Notes: generated by a model not told the origin, from the sequence alone. A DNA stretch of 64,000 nucleotides from Rhabdornis inornatus (GCA_013397075.1 VWZS01009934.1:2232001-2296000); one strand, 5' to 3'. Counted from the first letter of the stretch, positions 36,532 through 51,500 are shown. Program-made: numbers and translations.

Positions 36532-39500
36532 GTAAGGGAACGCGTCCCGTCCCGTCCCGTCCCGGGGGAGGGGGCGCTCCTCCCTCCGGTGCTCGCCGGG
36601 CCCGGCCGTGGGAGCATTCCGCCGGCCTTCCCCGACCCCTGTCCCGCCTTTCCCCTAATGCGGGCCCGCTCCCCGCCTGCCAGGNCAACCTCCCTGCTCA
36701 AGCAGGGTCATCCTAGAGCACAGCGCACAAGACTGTGTCCAGAGGAATTATCTTCGGTGAGGGAGACTCCACATCCCTCCCGTCCCGGTAGAGGCAGCTC
36801 CCACTGGGAGTTCGAAGCACCATCTGGCCGAACAGCGCCGGAGCGCACCGCGGTCAGCCCAGGAGGGCCCGGGGCAAGGCTAAGTCCCCATGGCCACACT
36901 CCCCAGACCGCTGTCGAGGCGCTCAGCGGCTCNTCCCGCCGCAGGAAGCAGCCGCCGCGCCCGGCCGACTTCAAGCTGCAGGTGATCATCATCGGGTCGC
37001 GGGGGGTGGGCAAGACCAGCCTCATGGAGCGATTCACCGACGACACCTTCTGCGAGGCCTGCAAGTCCACCGTGGGTAAGGGAACGCGTCCCGTCCCGTC
37101 CCGTCCCGGGGGAGGGGGCGCTCCTCCCTCCGGTGCTCGCCGGGCCCGGCCGTGGGAGCATTCCGCCGGCCTTCCCCGACCCCTGTCCCGCCTTTCCCCT
37201 AATGCGGGCCCGCTCCCCGCCTGCCAGGCATTCCCACCCTCCCAGACCTTGTCCCGCTCCGGGGTGCGCGGTGGTCCCGTCCCCTTCTCGCCCAGGGCAG
37301 CGGGTTTGGGCCTCCCCGGGTGGGTTCCTCGGCAGTGGGAAGCTTAGGGGCTTGTTTGGTGCCGGACTTCAACAGCGCTTCTTGGAAAGATCGTGGATGT
37401 CCTAGTTACCTTCGAGTTCTGAGAAGCTGCTGGTTGTCCTGTTTCGGCCTTGCTAACGGCAAACAGTGTGAAGAAAAAATTAGGCATGGTTGGTAAAGCA
37501 GGTTTTTGTACTTAAGTCTTAGATGTTGCGTGTAAGGAGACAGAAGTATTTCAGGAGTTGAAGAGTTGCTGTGTGTATTCTGTGTACTCTTCCAGTGTGT
37601 TATTCAGCTACTCTTCCAGACCGCAGTCAGATTAACTCCAGATGGCTGCTATAGCTTAGTGAAGAACCCCCCTGTGATGTTAGATCCGAGGTTAATGTTT
37701 TGTTTCTTGAGAACACTGCGTGTTTGGCTCCTTATACAACTAACTAGAGAGCAAGCTCCTAGTTCTGTAGTGTGCTGTCTTATTCATGGTTTAGTCATCT
37801 GTGCGAGTCTCGGAGGTAATTTAATGCCTGCTGTCTTTTAATACACAAGAGTGTAAAGGGAGGAAAACAAGCTTGTTAGTCCGCGTTGTTATTAGAGTCC
37901 TATGCTTAGAGTTGAACTCTCGCGTATTGCAGCAAGGTGGTTGTTAAAGTCTGTGTCACTGGAAAATATGTATGCTTAGTTTAATTGTAGCTTGGAATGT
38001 GAGGGAATTTATAGCATCTGATGAAAAGTGATTGTATTACCTTTTAGAACCTGAGTTATTACTATCCAAAATGATCTTCCTGTAGCAAAATGATGCACAG
38101 TTACTCATACTGTTGTTTTAATGTGTGCTTTACCAGTGATTTAATTCTTTCCTAGGCTAAGAATCTGGATGTGGTAGTGCAGATTAGCACTGTTATGTTG
38201 ATAAATTTTTTTGGTTTGAAGTTGACAACTTAACCTTGTAGAAGTTAGAAAGACAGTGATAGCATACCAGAGGCATTAATCCTCAAAGGATGTGTTGTAA
38301 TGAAGAAATGTTGATGGCTTGTCTAGATGAACAGATTAATTGAATTTATGGTACAACTAAGGTACAATTAATTGAGGAATGTATTCTTTATAAATTCTCC
38401 AGGTCTAGACATTGATTTTAATTCTCCTGCATCTTCTTTAGGTTGACCCACATTAAGGTTTCCATCAAGTCTGGGCTGCTGTCTGTAACTGGGGTTAGTT
38501 TCCTGTTGTGAATCTTGGGAAGTGAGGGGAGATGGTCTAGACCCCGGTCCAGACTTCCAGGCTGGTGCCTTTTGAACAAAACTGATTTCCTAAATAACTG
38601 AGACAGTGATTTAAGCAGAGAAGCTTCCTTATTTTAGGGAAGAAACAGGAAATAAGTAGTGATATGCTGCTAGACAGAAGGTTACGTAATGTTTGTTGTA
38701 CAAAATGTGCCAACATAAAGCAGCATAGGAAAATCAACTTGTGCCAAAATACATGTAGAAGGACTTGATAGTAATGGCATTCTTTCAAGGTCCTCAGACT
38801 AAACTTGAGAGCTGTTGAGATTCCCCCAGATCTTTTGACAGCTAAAAGAGCTTTTCACAGTCAGCTTGTACTCTGATTTGTTTGCACTATAAAGTAAGAA
38901 AAAGTAATCTATGCTATTAACGTTTCATATAGATTGCAAATAACCCACATTCCAAAACAACGTGAGTTCAGCCTCAAATACATAGTTGGAATCATAAAGC
39001 TCTTCTTTTGTCACCATTTAACTGCAGTGGTTTTCAAGAATTTGCAAGTAGAGAATGTGTTTTGAAACATCAGTGAAAATGCTGTGACTGATACAGTTAC
39101 GTAAACTGCATATACTTTGAGATTAAATTTGAAAAGGCCATGTAACCAACCAAAAAACTGCATGTTGTTATATGCACCTTATATTAGCAAAGCTCTATTT
39201 AAAATGGAATGCTAGATACGTATTTACTTCCTTACCTTGATATTAATGGTCTCAACCTTACTTTCATGCTTTTATACTAAAACCTGTGGACATATAGGAC
39301 AAAAAGAGCAACATTTAGCACCTTAAGCTTTTGTATGAAAGCAGAAGCTACTCAGAGGACTTCCTCCGACAGTGGCAGAATTGCAAATGTCCAAAGACCC
39401 TTTCTGTCTCCTGTCTCTAAGTGCTGATGTTATTGTAACAATGCCATGTTACTGTAAAGTGGAGCATTTCTGCAGAAAAGGGATGGTGTGGATTCAATTA

Positions 39501-42500
39501 AGAAAGATACAGTATTTAAATGCTAATTTAAGAAGACTGCGTTTACAGATTGGTAAAGAAAATTCTATAATGAAAACACATCAACATGCCTTCAGTCTCA
39601 GCTCAGATATGGAACTTCTTTGAAAGTATTCAAAAATAACTTGGCAGATTTCAGCACGTTATTCATAACGGCACACAATGTGCTGTTGATCTAAAATTCT
39701 TTTGATGTATTTATTTTGGGCATTAAATTAGTTCCACGGAATATTGTGTCTCCTTAAATCTGCTATTTACATAGCACCAAGAATACCCAATATGCTCAGA
39801 TATTTACTGATTTTTGAAAAATGTAAAGTTACTCTCTCCGTGCTAGTGTCAAATCCGCTGTCTTTCTGTAATAGAATAATAACTTGTTCAGGGGTAATAT
39901 TGGGATTATATTAGCTTTGTCAAGAAAGATAAGTCTTCAGTTTTTCTTCTAAAGTAAAATTTGGTCTCCACTTATTATTTCTTGCCTGCATTATTCACAC
40001 AGGAGCAGAATCCAAAGCTATCACTTGAAGGTTTTCTGGACTTGACAGTTAAAAAAAGTGCACCAAATATGGTGTGAAGAAGAATGACCTTTCCAAGGGT
40101 AGTGGATAAATACTCATTGCTCATTTGTAAGAAGATTCAAGCATTGGGGTGAAGAAACAGTGTTTGCCTCTACTTCCACCCCCTTATCGCACCTCAAATA
40201 GTTCTTATCCTAAAAGAAATCCATCCTAATTCAGATTTCCATAGTCATGATGTTAAATTTATATTTTTTTAAATGGTGCTATCTCAACCTCTTTTTCATC
40301 AGAGTCCCTTTATTAAATACTCAATGGCCTCTGTTCTCTTCTCAGCATCTGTCTAGCTACTGCTCAGTCTCATGGTTGTATGTCCTACCTAATCCACCAA
40401 TTCTTAGTTCATTCCCAGTCTCCCTGCTGTTTTTCTTCCATGCCAGATCTACAGAATTCCTGTACTCAGCAGTATTTCCTGTCGATCTAATTTTTCCATA
40501 GACATTACACTTCTCTCTGGATTTTATTCTCTGAACCTGAGGTTCCTGGTCTCCCAAATGTGAGGCCCTGCACTGACTCACCTCTTAGGATGCTGATTGT
40601 CCTGGTCCCTCAAATCAAGTTGGGCTCCTCAGCTTTTATTTTGTATGCTGGCTCAGTATATAAAGTCTCTTGAGACCTCGTCTTATCTTTCATCTCTTTT
40701 CCACCAGGTCTAAAATCATCCCAGGAAAGAGGTCTTGCCCTTGATAATGCCTGTGCAGTTTGTGTGCATTGCTGCCTGTTTTAGAAGCTGTTCATAGGAA
40801 ACCAAAGTGTCACTTGTAGTAAACACTAAAGTTTCCTTCTGGCCTTATTTACAAGCAAAATAATAGTGGAGTTTGTAATGGGAAGGTTTGTTGTGGATCA
40901 AGATGGGAATTTAGTGACCTATGATCTGTTCCAGGCTAATTGTAGCCTGAGGGATGCAGATCAGTGGCATGTAAATGCAAGACTCCTTTGACTTCACAGA
41001 AATGCTCTTTGCCCTTGTTTCACCTTCATGTTCAATGGTATGAAAGTCGGAAACTCCTGAGATTTACAGAGGTCCATAGCTTTTCCTTACAAGTGGTATT
41101 TTTCCAGTTATTTATTTTTAAAATACCCATGTCCTTGCAAAATTCCTAGTGTCCACCAAATTAACAATAGCAATAGTGAAAACTTTAGCTTTATCTTTAT
41201 CTATCAGAATGCTCTTAAGTAAGGCAACTTCTGTCTTTAATATATAGACATTTATATATGGCATACAGATATATACATATATACCTTTTTATGTGTATAT
41301 ATACATATGTTTGGGGTTTTTGTCACAATTCAAACCTGTCTTCATTCTCTTTATCCTTAAAAAATGTGGGCTAACAACACAAATGTTCAGTTTCATTCCC
41401 ATAAGCTTGTCATATAACATAATGATTTTCACTTCCGAAAGTACCAGGCTACTCACTTTTAAAGTGTCTGTCGTTTTTCAGAACTGCTCTTTAAGTTACT
41501 CCTCAGTCTTTTTAGTTATCTAATCAGTATTCTCCCAGGCACTATAAACATAGTATGTGGCTTACTAATAATTTGGGGGTTTTTTTCAGTAAATCAAAAC
41601 TATGGCTTAAAAATAAGTTTAGTAATTTTGATGTAATCTGAGATGAAGAACAGTCTATATAAAATTTTCAGAAAATCATCCTGAGTCAACTGAAAGAACA
41701 TTTCTTTTTTTGATATGCTTGTGTATGCCTGTGGGCTCTCTGACAAGTATACTTAATTTTAATTTTTCTTTAAAGATTTCTCCCCCCCTTCAATAAAGTG
41801 GCACTGAAAGCTTACTTGTGGGGAGAGGGGAGAAAGAGTAGAAATAAATGTTTCTTAGTTTACCACATCATGACAAAGTAACGGTAAGATGTTCTTCCTT
41901 TAATCAAGAAACAGCTCTTAACGTGAGAAATTTCTGCTGTTATATAAAAAAAAGGAAGGAAGTTTTGATGAGGGATAAGTAATTCTGTGAGAATTGACTG
42001 TTCTTACCTCTGCATATCCAGGGTGTTAATACATCTGGCTTTATGTGTTGGCTTTTTGACTGGCGCAGAATAGTGTAAATAAACCATACCAATACCTTAT
42101 TAATGGTGTGCTTCAGTTTCTTGCCAGACTATAAACAGAGAGGAGCAGGAGGCTGGAAACTCACAGAGAAAAACAGTTTTGTCTTACACAAAACCTTAAG
42201 ATAGTTAGGGAGCATGTGTGAACCTCTTTGTTTGTCTTTGGAGATGCAAATTATGACAGAAGCCTGTGTCCCCTGGAAGCTGCCTTTTACCTTTTGGAGC
42301 AGTGTAGTCACTTGTAATGGACGACATAGAGACTCCAGCAAGTGAAAACACCTGGCCAGTCATTGTTTGCCCCAGATGTGTCAACTAAGTGTATTTTACA
42401 GCATTTGGTACAGTCAGCAGTGCTTTGCTATGCATAATCATTTGAATCCACGTAAGTGAACAAAACTGTAATTTAAAGCAGGAAAAGGTAGGTAGATAAT

Positions 42501-45500
42501 GTAAATTATTAGGGTTTAGGAATAGGGTTTTATGGAGGTATAAGTATTTTAATTACCAAGAGGTTATAAGGAAGAGTAAACTTGAAGTTGAACTTTTGTT
42601 TTTTCATTTGTTAACTAGATGTTAACTTCAGCTGATAGAAATATTCAGGCACTGGGTTATATCAACATACAGGACTGTCAGGGAGCCTTGTAGTCCCTAG
42701 TCAGGACATATATGAGAACACACAACTAAAACAACAGGCAGAGTGGAGAGGCCACTTGAATGCTGTCAAATGGGAGTTAGGTTTTGAAGGAGAGTGGAAT
42801 GCAGCTGTCAGCCTCAGTCTCTGCTGTGAACAGCTGAGCGTGTCATTAGCAAAGAAAAAAAAAAGAAAATAGGGCCATAGGATTCTCAGGGACTTCTGGA
42901 AGTTGGTTAGCAACACTTTTACAACTTATTTTTGCTGATATCCCGAGGAGAGGGAAACTTGATACCCAAAGCAAAATGCTTATAGGTTCTGCCTTCTAAA
43001 AATCTGCATAGTGTTGCTCATGAAATAACCTTTCTTTTTCCATTTGGTTTTCAGTTCAGGTCAGGTAGTTGTTGACCAGTAGCTCACTGTTTTTCTGTTT
43101 TATAATCAGAAGTTTGAAGATAACTCTTGTTCATGAAGCCACAGAGAGACTTACTCCTTCCAATTTCCTCTTCCACCTCATTCTGTTTGCCAGCATTTTG
43201 GTACATGCTTTGAACTTAGTATCCAAAATATTGTCAGAAGCCTAGGTTTTCTGAAAGGCCTTATGATTTTATTTTCCACAAGAATGTAAAGAAATTATAA
43301 TTGCCTCCTTTCTGACTGAATTGGGAAGTACCAAGCATCTGAAATGTTTAGAAGCTGTGTACTGGACATTAAAAAAAAATCACATGACTACACCTTCAGT
43401 ATTTACTCACTGCATGTGTATTACACAGAAAAAAAATGGGTAGCTATTTCATTCTAGTCTGTAGCCCAGTTGCCAGTTGAGGTATGGGTACACTTTTATT
43501 TTAGGCAAGCAGTCTCAAATGTCTGTATGCTAATCATTCTAGAATTACATGCTTGAATCTCTATGGACGATGTACTTTACCTGTCTCTAAAATAATCCCC
43601 AAACATACTTTTATCTGACTTAGCACTAAATGATTCCAAATTTCTTCTTTGAAATTTTTAAATTTGTAACATGCAGTTTGAAAAAGGCATTTCTGCTTCA
43701 GTGTGTTTTAAAAACTAACTGCTTGCCCTAGAGCTCAATTAAAATAAGACAAAATGGTTTTGGGTATTTTTTCATGGTAACAGTTTCTGTAACCTTTTCT
43801 TGTCCTCCCTATGTACCTTTTGTTGTTGATTGTGTCCTCATCTCAAGCAAGATGATAGAAATCAGAAGGCATGCTCTTGAGCATCTTTTCATTGACTTTG
43901 GCATTTTTGGGATAGGTGTTTGCATTACAAACCAGGACTGATAAAGATGATTGTTACCTCAAAACTCATGTGACCTCAGTTATCAAATGTAGCATAAGTA
44001 AGAAAATTTTTTTGCATAATGATGTCAGATGTCCAAATTCAGTAACCTGTCATAGTCTTCAAATTATATGTCTGTTTTAAGGGTTAATTGCTATATGACC
44101 TCTGAATTTTTAAATTGTGTTTCTTTAAGCATGGTCTGATTATCTTTCAGTGATTGAATTACTTTGATGCAAATCACTAATAGGCCTCTGAAAATTGAAT
44201 CCATTGAAATTGATTTTAGTTAGAGGGGTTTTTTTGTGCTCTATTTGCATCTGTTTTCCCAGCTCTTCCATTAACTTTGTTGCTGGAAATCTTGTCCACT
44301 GAAAGGTCACTCTGTGTACATTAAGCAAAACTGTTTCCACTTTCTTTTTCTGTCTCTTATGAAAGGAAATTAAGGATTGCAAATTTAAACATAAAATGCA
44401 TAATAAGTTTCTTTACTATTTTATTTCTAAACAAATACTTTCAGATTTAAAGAGAAAGTCTGCACCCAGTTGTGTGTATCTTACTTTGTGATTTAGCAGA
44501 TAACCTCCAGTTCCTGTTTGGGGTGAGAAATAAATGTATTGTAGTTAGTTCTGGGCTAGGCTTCATTTTTGTAGGATTTCAGTCTCAAGTTTGATTCATT
44601 GGCAAGAGATGTCATCCGCAGTGACTTGCCTTTATCTAGAACTTCATCACTGCGCTTCTATTTTGAGTCTCTATTCTCTTTCTTTTAAGGCCATTTAGTT
44701 TTGAAAAGAGTGCAGGCACGTTGTTTGGCTGTGCGTTTAATATACTTTTAAATGCTTCTATCCTGGTAGCACTTTGTTTTTCCTGGAGGAGGCATAGCTT
44801 CAGTTGAGCCTATGTTGTTATAGATGTTCTTCTATGCATGAGGTATGTTTTTCATCTTGTTTGTTTATGGCACTAGCAACAATGGTGCACATTAAATAAA
44901 ATGTTCCAAATCCTTAACTTACGTTACACACACCAGATCAGTTTTGCTGTCCTTAATGCCTTATATGACATATATCTAGCCTGTGGGGACAGGAGATGCT
45001 CCTTTGCAGATTTAAGTGGTAGGGCAAATTCAATCAGTATATTTCAAATGCTTAAATAAATGCAAAATCAGAAACCCAAAACAGGCTGAGATGTGTATTT
45101 GTGTGCCCTTTACGTTAGTTCTTGGAAGATGTTTGTTTGGACTCCTGAAAAAGGCCTTTCCAGTGAAAAATGAGGATCAAAATGTGACATCCAAAACACA
45201 TACAATTTTAATCCATAAAAATCCATGAAAAGAGAGATGGTGATTTGGATTTACTTGTTGTCTGAGTGTAATAATTTTGGAAAATAATTGATTGCCTGTT
45301 GTCCATGCAAGCCTGACATACAGAGACAAGGCTGACTTTTTAATGGGAGGGGAGATTATAATAAGCCTTTTGGTTCCCCTTACATGACTGTGACCTGGCA
45401 AATGGCATGCTTCAGTATGGTCATAAGCACATGCACTTGTTGGATTTCCGGGCATGTGTATATTTTGTTATTCAAAATTTTGTGTTATTTTGTGTATATT

Positions 45501-48500
45501 TATGATTATAGCATGCAAACCATTGATAGTTTGCAGGTATTGTAGCAGCTAGAGAGGTTTTTTTTAATCCCTTCTTTTTATAAGATATGTTATTCAGATT
45601 TAATGCAGTTGTCAACAGTAGTTGTTGACTCTTCTGTTTTATTGAACTATATGTAAAACCATGCCAGAATAATTGTATGGATAGCAAAACTTTTCATTTA
45701 GGTATTTCCATTAACATATGTCAAGCTGAGTAATTTCTTTCATTGACCTTTTTCTTAACTCAATGCAGTATTTGAAATTGAAGTGGAAAACAAATTATTG
45801 TGTTGTTGTTTTAATTGAATTACTAATTTGTACATAAACTCAAAGCACTGGTTTTGGCAGTCTATGGTGAAACATGCTAATGAAACCTGACAGGCTTAGG
45901 AATTTGTTTCTTCGTGTGCAGAATGAAAGCTGCCAGATTTTTTCCTTCAGTATTGGCAGACATGAAGCATTTGGTATTGTGTCGATGCTTACAGAGCATT
46001 ACTAATTATAAAAAGTAGTTGAGCAACCTTTGCCGAGTTCTGGCACTCTGTCTGACTTAAGTATTAAATGATTCAAATGATTCTGTAGACAATTCTGTCG
46101 GCTTTTCCGAGACTGTTACTTATTTGTATGATTCCTTGCAAAATTTCACAGTAAGGAAATATTTCATGGTATGACTCTCAGACAATTAATAGAAAGATCT
46201 GCCTTTAAAGTAAGAATGCTGATGACATATTATTTATTTTTAAACCATCTCTTTAATATTTAAGCTTTTATCTACTTCATTTTATTCATATATTGTGCCT
46301 TATAGTCCCAGGAGGTCCCATATTGAAAATGTGGTTTGTTACAACAGTTGTATTTTCTCTCCATAGTTAATTATTTTCATTTTAAAAAATATAATAAAAG
46401 CTTCTTTTTTTTTTTTTTTGTTTGTTTGTTTGTGTAAGACAGAAGTGGGCTGTATAAACTAGTTCTATAAAAATAAAAATATTTTTGTTTTGTAGTTATT
46501 GAAACTACATGAAATCTTACATGAAACTTACACTTGGCTTGGGATCAGAGATGATTTAGATTTTTAACGTCAAATGAATGGCAAATCATGTAGTATGTTG
46601 TGTATGACAGAATGGCAGGATTGGGGATTGGGATTGAGATGTCTGGGTAGTTATATTCAAACTTCCTTGAGGACAGGAGAGGTTTGAGGCAAGCAGTTAG
46701 TTAATTAAGTAAAGTTACTATCTTGTAGACAAAGTTGTGACTATTAAGACAATTGCATTTTATAGTTTAAATGCATTTATATAGAGAAAAGGCTTATAGC
46801 AGTAGAAATGGATGTGTGTTTCTTTAAAAAATAATAGAACTACAAGAACTCTTATTTCACACACTTTGGATACTAGAACATAGCTGGATCATTTCTCTTC
46901 TGCTTTTGCACTAAGACAGTCGCTTTTCAGAAGTGTACAAAAAGATTTCTTGAAGTTAGGATTAATAAATTCTTTGAAATTTTAATCATTTGAATATTTC
47001 TATGAATTTGCATATGAATACTTGAAAATTGCCATTAAAGTTTTAGACTGTTTAGTACAAATCAGTTTAACACAATAACTTCTGGGGTTTGAGAGAAATA
47101 TGTGTTTTATTGTAAGTAAAATACAGGCATCATATGTTCTGAATATCTCTCCAAGAACTGGTGATTAAGTGTACTAGACACTTTTAAGGACATGGAGAAC
47201 AAGGACAAATGTCATGGTGCGATGACCATTACTTTTATCAATATGCAATGTGCAACTGCAAGCTGTTAGAGGGGATATTTGTTTAGGAGAATGAAGGTCA
47301 GTGATCCTTCCATTTTTTTAATTTGGCTGAACAATACCCACTTGCTCTGCAAACTAAAAATATGGACATAATGGCCAAGTTCAGTCCCTTCTGTCAAAGT
47401 TTAAATTCAGTCTCAATTCTTAATATCAGCAGGGCTATTCAGCTTTTTCCAAGGGTCGTCTTTGGGAAAATGTGTCGCTTTTGTTAGGGGAAGTAAAACC
47501 CATTTTTCCTCTTCCGTTTCATCCCTGTTCTTAGTTCACAATTGCACGTGAAGTAGCAAAAGTGCTTCCAACACATTATGCTTCTACACTTCTGTGTGAG
47601 TTTTAAATGTATGGGTCTGAACCATGTTCTCATGTCTTTTTTTATTTCTTCCTTTTTGATTTAGCTGTGTTAGGAGGGATGATGTGTAGAAGGAAGAACT
47701 GAAGCAAAAATCTTCATACAAATGTATCCTAAAATGAACAGGTTCACAATCTAAAAATCTATCATATTCCAGGACATTTATTCCCTGATGCATTTTTGTA
47801 GTTAAGCTGGTAATCTTTTGTGTCTAGGTATTGTTTGACCACAGTATGTCTTATGTGTTGCTAGCCAGCATTATTATTTTTTTTTTAATAGAAGTTAAAT
47901 ATTTCTGTATAACAAAGTCTTCATGGTTCTGTCTTTGATATTTAGCATGCATTCAAAATGTGACTGGAGTTTTGAGATGATGAATTAAAGTACCATACAG
48001 GTATAAAACAAATTTTAAAAGTTAAATAAACTCTTTGAATATAAGTTTGCTAGTAAATATTTGCAGGACTTAACAATGACAGTCTTGACAAACTTCTTCA
48101 TAAACCAACCTCAATTCTAGCTCTTTGCTACCACACTCCAAAGATGCTAAGCATCCATCCTGGAAGCCAGACTTATATTGCTCCTGCTTCACAAACAGCA
48201 GAACTGATGTGGAGGGATTGGTTCTGCTCCATGCCTCCAGGGCATCTGTGCCAGTTGGAAGTAGAACAGGCTTGTCCTTGACAGTCGAGGTGAATAGGAG
48301 AGAAACAATCATACTATGCCTGTTGTTTTACTGTTGTGTTGGGTTTACCTGCTGGTGGAAATCTTGCACCAAGTGGAAGGTTTATGTTGTGATGCTGCCA
48401 AATTGGATGACTCACAGGCTATATAGTGGTTGTCAAATCCCCACGATGTTCCGAATTGACCATAGTGGTGCAAACTCTTCTGTTTATTCAGACTGTTACA

Positions 48501-51500
48501 AGTTGATCTAAAAAATAAAAAATATCAAAAAATAGTAATTACACCCTCATTACTTTTGCTTCTTATTCCTCCTTTTCTGTTTACTGTATTTTATTTATAG
48601 GTGTTGATTTTAAAATCAAAACAGTAGAGCTAAGAGGAAAGAAAATTAGATTACAAATCTGGTAAGTAAAACAAACATGCAACCAGCAGTATGTTTTAAT
48701 TTTATGTTCTAGCATGAATTAATATGCTTGTCTAATACTACTATTAACTGTTGTAAGCTGGTTTAGCTCTTACCCTATTACTTCTCTCCTCCATTCCCAC
48801 AAGACTTAAACAAAACCAAATAACTCTTAGATTTTTGTGAGGGTAAAGGAGGAGAAGGAGAGATAAAGTTAGAAGTAGGGCATGAATGTAATTACTGAAA
48901 TATTAATGCATCACAGAAGCCTTGAGCCCCTTTTCCTGGAAGAATGACATCACTTACACAAGAAATAGGAGTTCTACAAACAACAAAAGTTGACTCTGTT
49001 AAATAGACACTAGAGAAAGTATAGTTTGTTTTCTTTGTTTTTCTGGACTGATTAAAACTGACCTTCATTGTAACACCAATTATAAAGCAACTGTGAAGTA
49101 TTTTCTAAACTGTTTTTCTAAAACTTGGTATAGGCAGTGCTGTTTCTTTGACACTGTTTTTAAATAACTTCAAAGTGAAGGGTATTCAAGACTTAAGTAA
49201 ATCATATCCACTCTAAACAGCATGGAAAATAAAGCAATGCCATGCAAATAAGACTATACCTTCACTGGTACTGATGTCCTACTACAGAAAGAGCAGAATC
49301 TGGGCTAAACTCTTCCTTTCTGGAGTAGGCTACATGATTTCTGGTAATGGTTTTCTGTGTTAGTGACTAATACATTTTTTTATTGTTTAGAAATTATTGA
49401 GCTAAACACTCTTTTTGTTTTGCAGAGTAGTACAAAACATAATTATGAGAGAATAAACCAGCTATGTTCTATACATTAATCTTACATACTACTATGTAGA
49501 AGCTTAGCTTTGGTTTATTAACAGTGTGTGATGTATAATTGGCATTGCAGTTGAACTGTTTAAGCTGCTAACAATCCATAGAGGGGGAAAGCTCTAAATA
49601 TTCTTTTTATTACACTTTTAGGATATTCTGGTAGTTTTTCATTCTTAACTACATGGATGCAGTGGATTCAGTTTACTAACTCCTCTTGGCAGGTCACCAT
49701 CAATTCTGTCTGTCACACCATGTGTCTGTCTTGCTTCCCTCTGAGTTAACTGCTGCTTCATCTTTGGTCTCATCTGTCACCTAACACTTGAATGTTAGTG
49801 GCATGTCTTCATTCATCTGTCCCTGTTTGGAAACCTATGACCACAAGACTGGCAGTTGAGCCAGCAATTGTTAGCCAGGGTCTGCTGGAGCTGACAGAGG
49901 TAACAAAAAATTCTGATGTGGAGATGCTAATGTATGCCTTATATGCATTCTTACTGTGAAATGTGCTAAGCTTATAAAAAAATTTCTCATGTTGAATAAA
50001 TACATTATAGGAGTGAAGTTTTTTGTAAAAGAGATGTTTAAACCATTATTTTCCACATATTGAGAATATGCTAGTAGGATATAAGAAACCTTAAAAATTG
50101 AATTTGAAAGTTGATAAGTTGCTAAAATGTAATAATTGCTTCTATGGGAGATATTATTTTAAAATATGATCAAATTAATGAACATGGCATCTTGCTTCTA
50201 AGTGTCACTTTCTCTCCAACAGTGGCTGTTAAAATGTTGTTCTTATACTTGATCTTTAAAATTGCCTTGGCATACTTCCAGGTTTTTTTAGAAAAGCAAT
50301 TAGATGAGCACAACTTTTGCTAATTAATTCTGAATTCTGTTATGTATGTTGTTGGCCCTAACTATAAACTCTTATTATCACAGAATCATTTAGGTGTAAA
50401 AAGACCCTTAAGATCAGTGAGTCCAACCATTAAACCAGTGCTGCTAAGTCCACCAGTACACCCTGTCCCCAAGGGTCGTGTCTGCATGTCTGTTAAGGTG
50501 ACTCAACCATTGCCCTGGGCAGCCTGTTTCAGTGCTTGACAGTCCTATTGGGGAAGAGATTTTTTTTTCCTGATAGCCAATCTAAACCTCCCCTAGTGGA
50601 ACTCAAGGCTATTTCCTCTTGTCCTGTCACCTGTTACTTGGGAGAAGAGACCAACCCCCACCTGGCTACAGCCGCCTTCCAGGGAGTTGCAGAGAGTGAC
50701 AAGGTCTTCCCTAAGCCTCCTCTTCTCCAGGCTAAACAACTCCAGCTCCCTCAGCTCCTTATTGTACCTCCAGTTGTTGGATTGAGGGGAAAGCAATTTA
50801 CCAGGTCAAACACTTGGAAGTTTAGAAATGCAGATTTCAGTTGCATGGCTGATCATAAGTCAGTCTCCTTTCTTTCCTACACAGTGACAGAACTTAGGCT
50901 GCCTCATACTTCCTGGTAGTGTTATATACATTGACTGCAGTAACTTTACCTAAAAATACCTGTTTTATTCAGTGAGCGGATAATTTTGGAAGTTTATGCT
51001 TATCTGTTTTCTTAAAATTACTAAAGTTACATAGTTACATTTCAAAGCATGATTTTTTTTTTATTTTTTTTTTTGTAATCGGATGATTCTTCTTCCAGAG
51101 TCAAACAAGAATGGTTTTTAAAAAGTTTACTTCAGTATTTTTATGGTCACTTGACCTGTCTCTCCCCTGACTACTATCAGTGGAGTGTTTTCCACAAAGC
51201 TCTACCACTTGAGTTTATCAAAAGGTGCAGTACAACAGTACAGTACAACAGTATTGAATATTTCAAGCAATTAGGTGTGCAATACATCCTTTTGAAAGCA
51301 GCTTTCACACCTGCTGCTGTTAGGAGAGTAGAATACAAAAGGACTTGTCTCCTGTGTTTGTTTCATAATGGGGAACGGTGCCCTGAGTATCACACAGGCA
51401 TATCTGTTCTCACCTCTAGCTTCCTATCTGGTCCCTCCTTCCCCTATTACCCCAACTTCCAGTCAGGAAACAACCTTCTCCTCCCTAGATTATGCAATGA

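Larger units (their letters stand above)
36212..37330 (+). promoter_or_regulatory. RAB12: RAB12 CpG-island promoter region
   Basis: GC content rises sharply and CpG dinucleotides are dense from 36212 to about 37330, against AT-rich flanks. The island covers the 5' UTR, exon 1 and the start of intron 1. No TATA box is evident before the start codon, as is usual for housekeeping CpG-island promoters. The true transcription start cannot be placed, because the segment is interrupted by two Ns and contains a false duplication. The promoter proper probably lies in the corrected junction between 36932 and 36212. Confidence 0.7.
37329..48600 (+). other. RAB12: RAB12 intron 1, non-coding
   Basis: AT-rich intronic DNA ending in a pyrimidine-rich 'tttatttatag' acceptor at 48600. 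No embedded gene recognised. Contains AT-rich simple sequence at 41240-41310 and a T-run with (GTTT)n at 46404-46434. In the corrected assembly intron 1 is about 11.5 kb (from 37076). Confidence 0.7.

Noticed and set aside
36790..36830. tRNA-like GTTCGA word in the GC-rich block
   Set aside because: No A box, cloverleaf pairing or terminator around it; chance match.
36934..37347. A second, tandem RAB12 gene or alternative first exon
   Set aside because: It lacks a start codon, is identical to the first copy including intron bases, and is bounded by Ns. The overlaps show it is the true downstream contig repeated by misordered gap fill.
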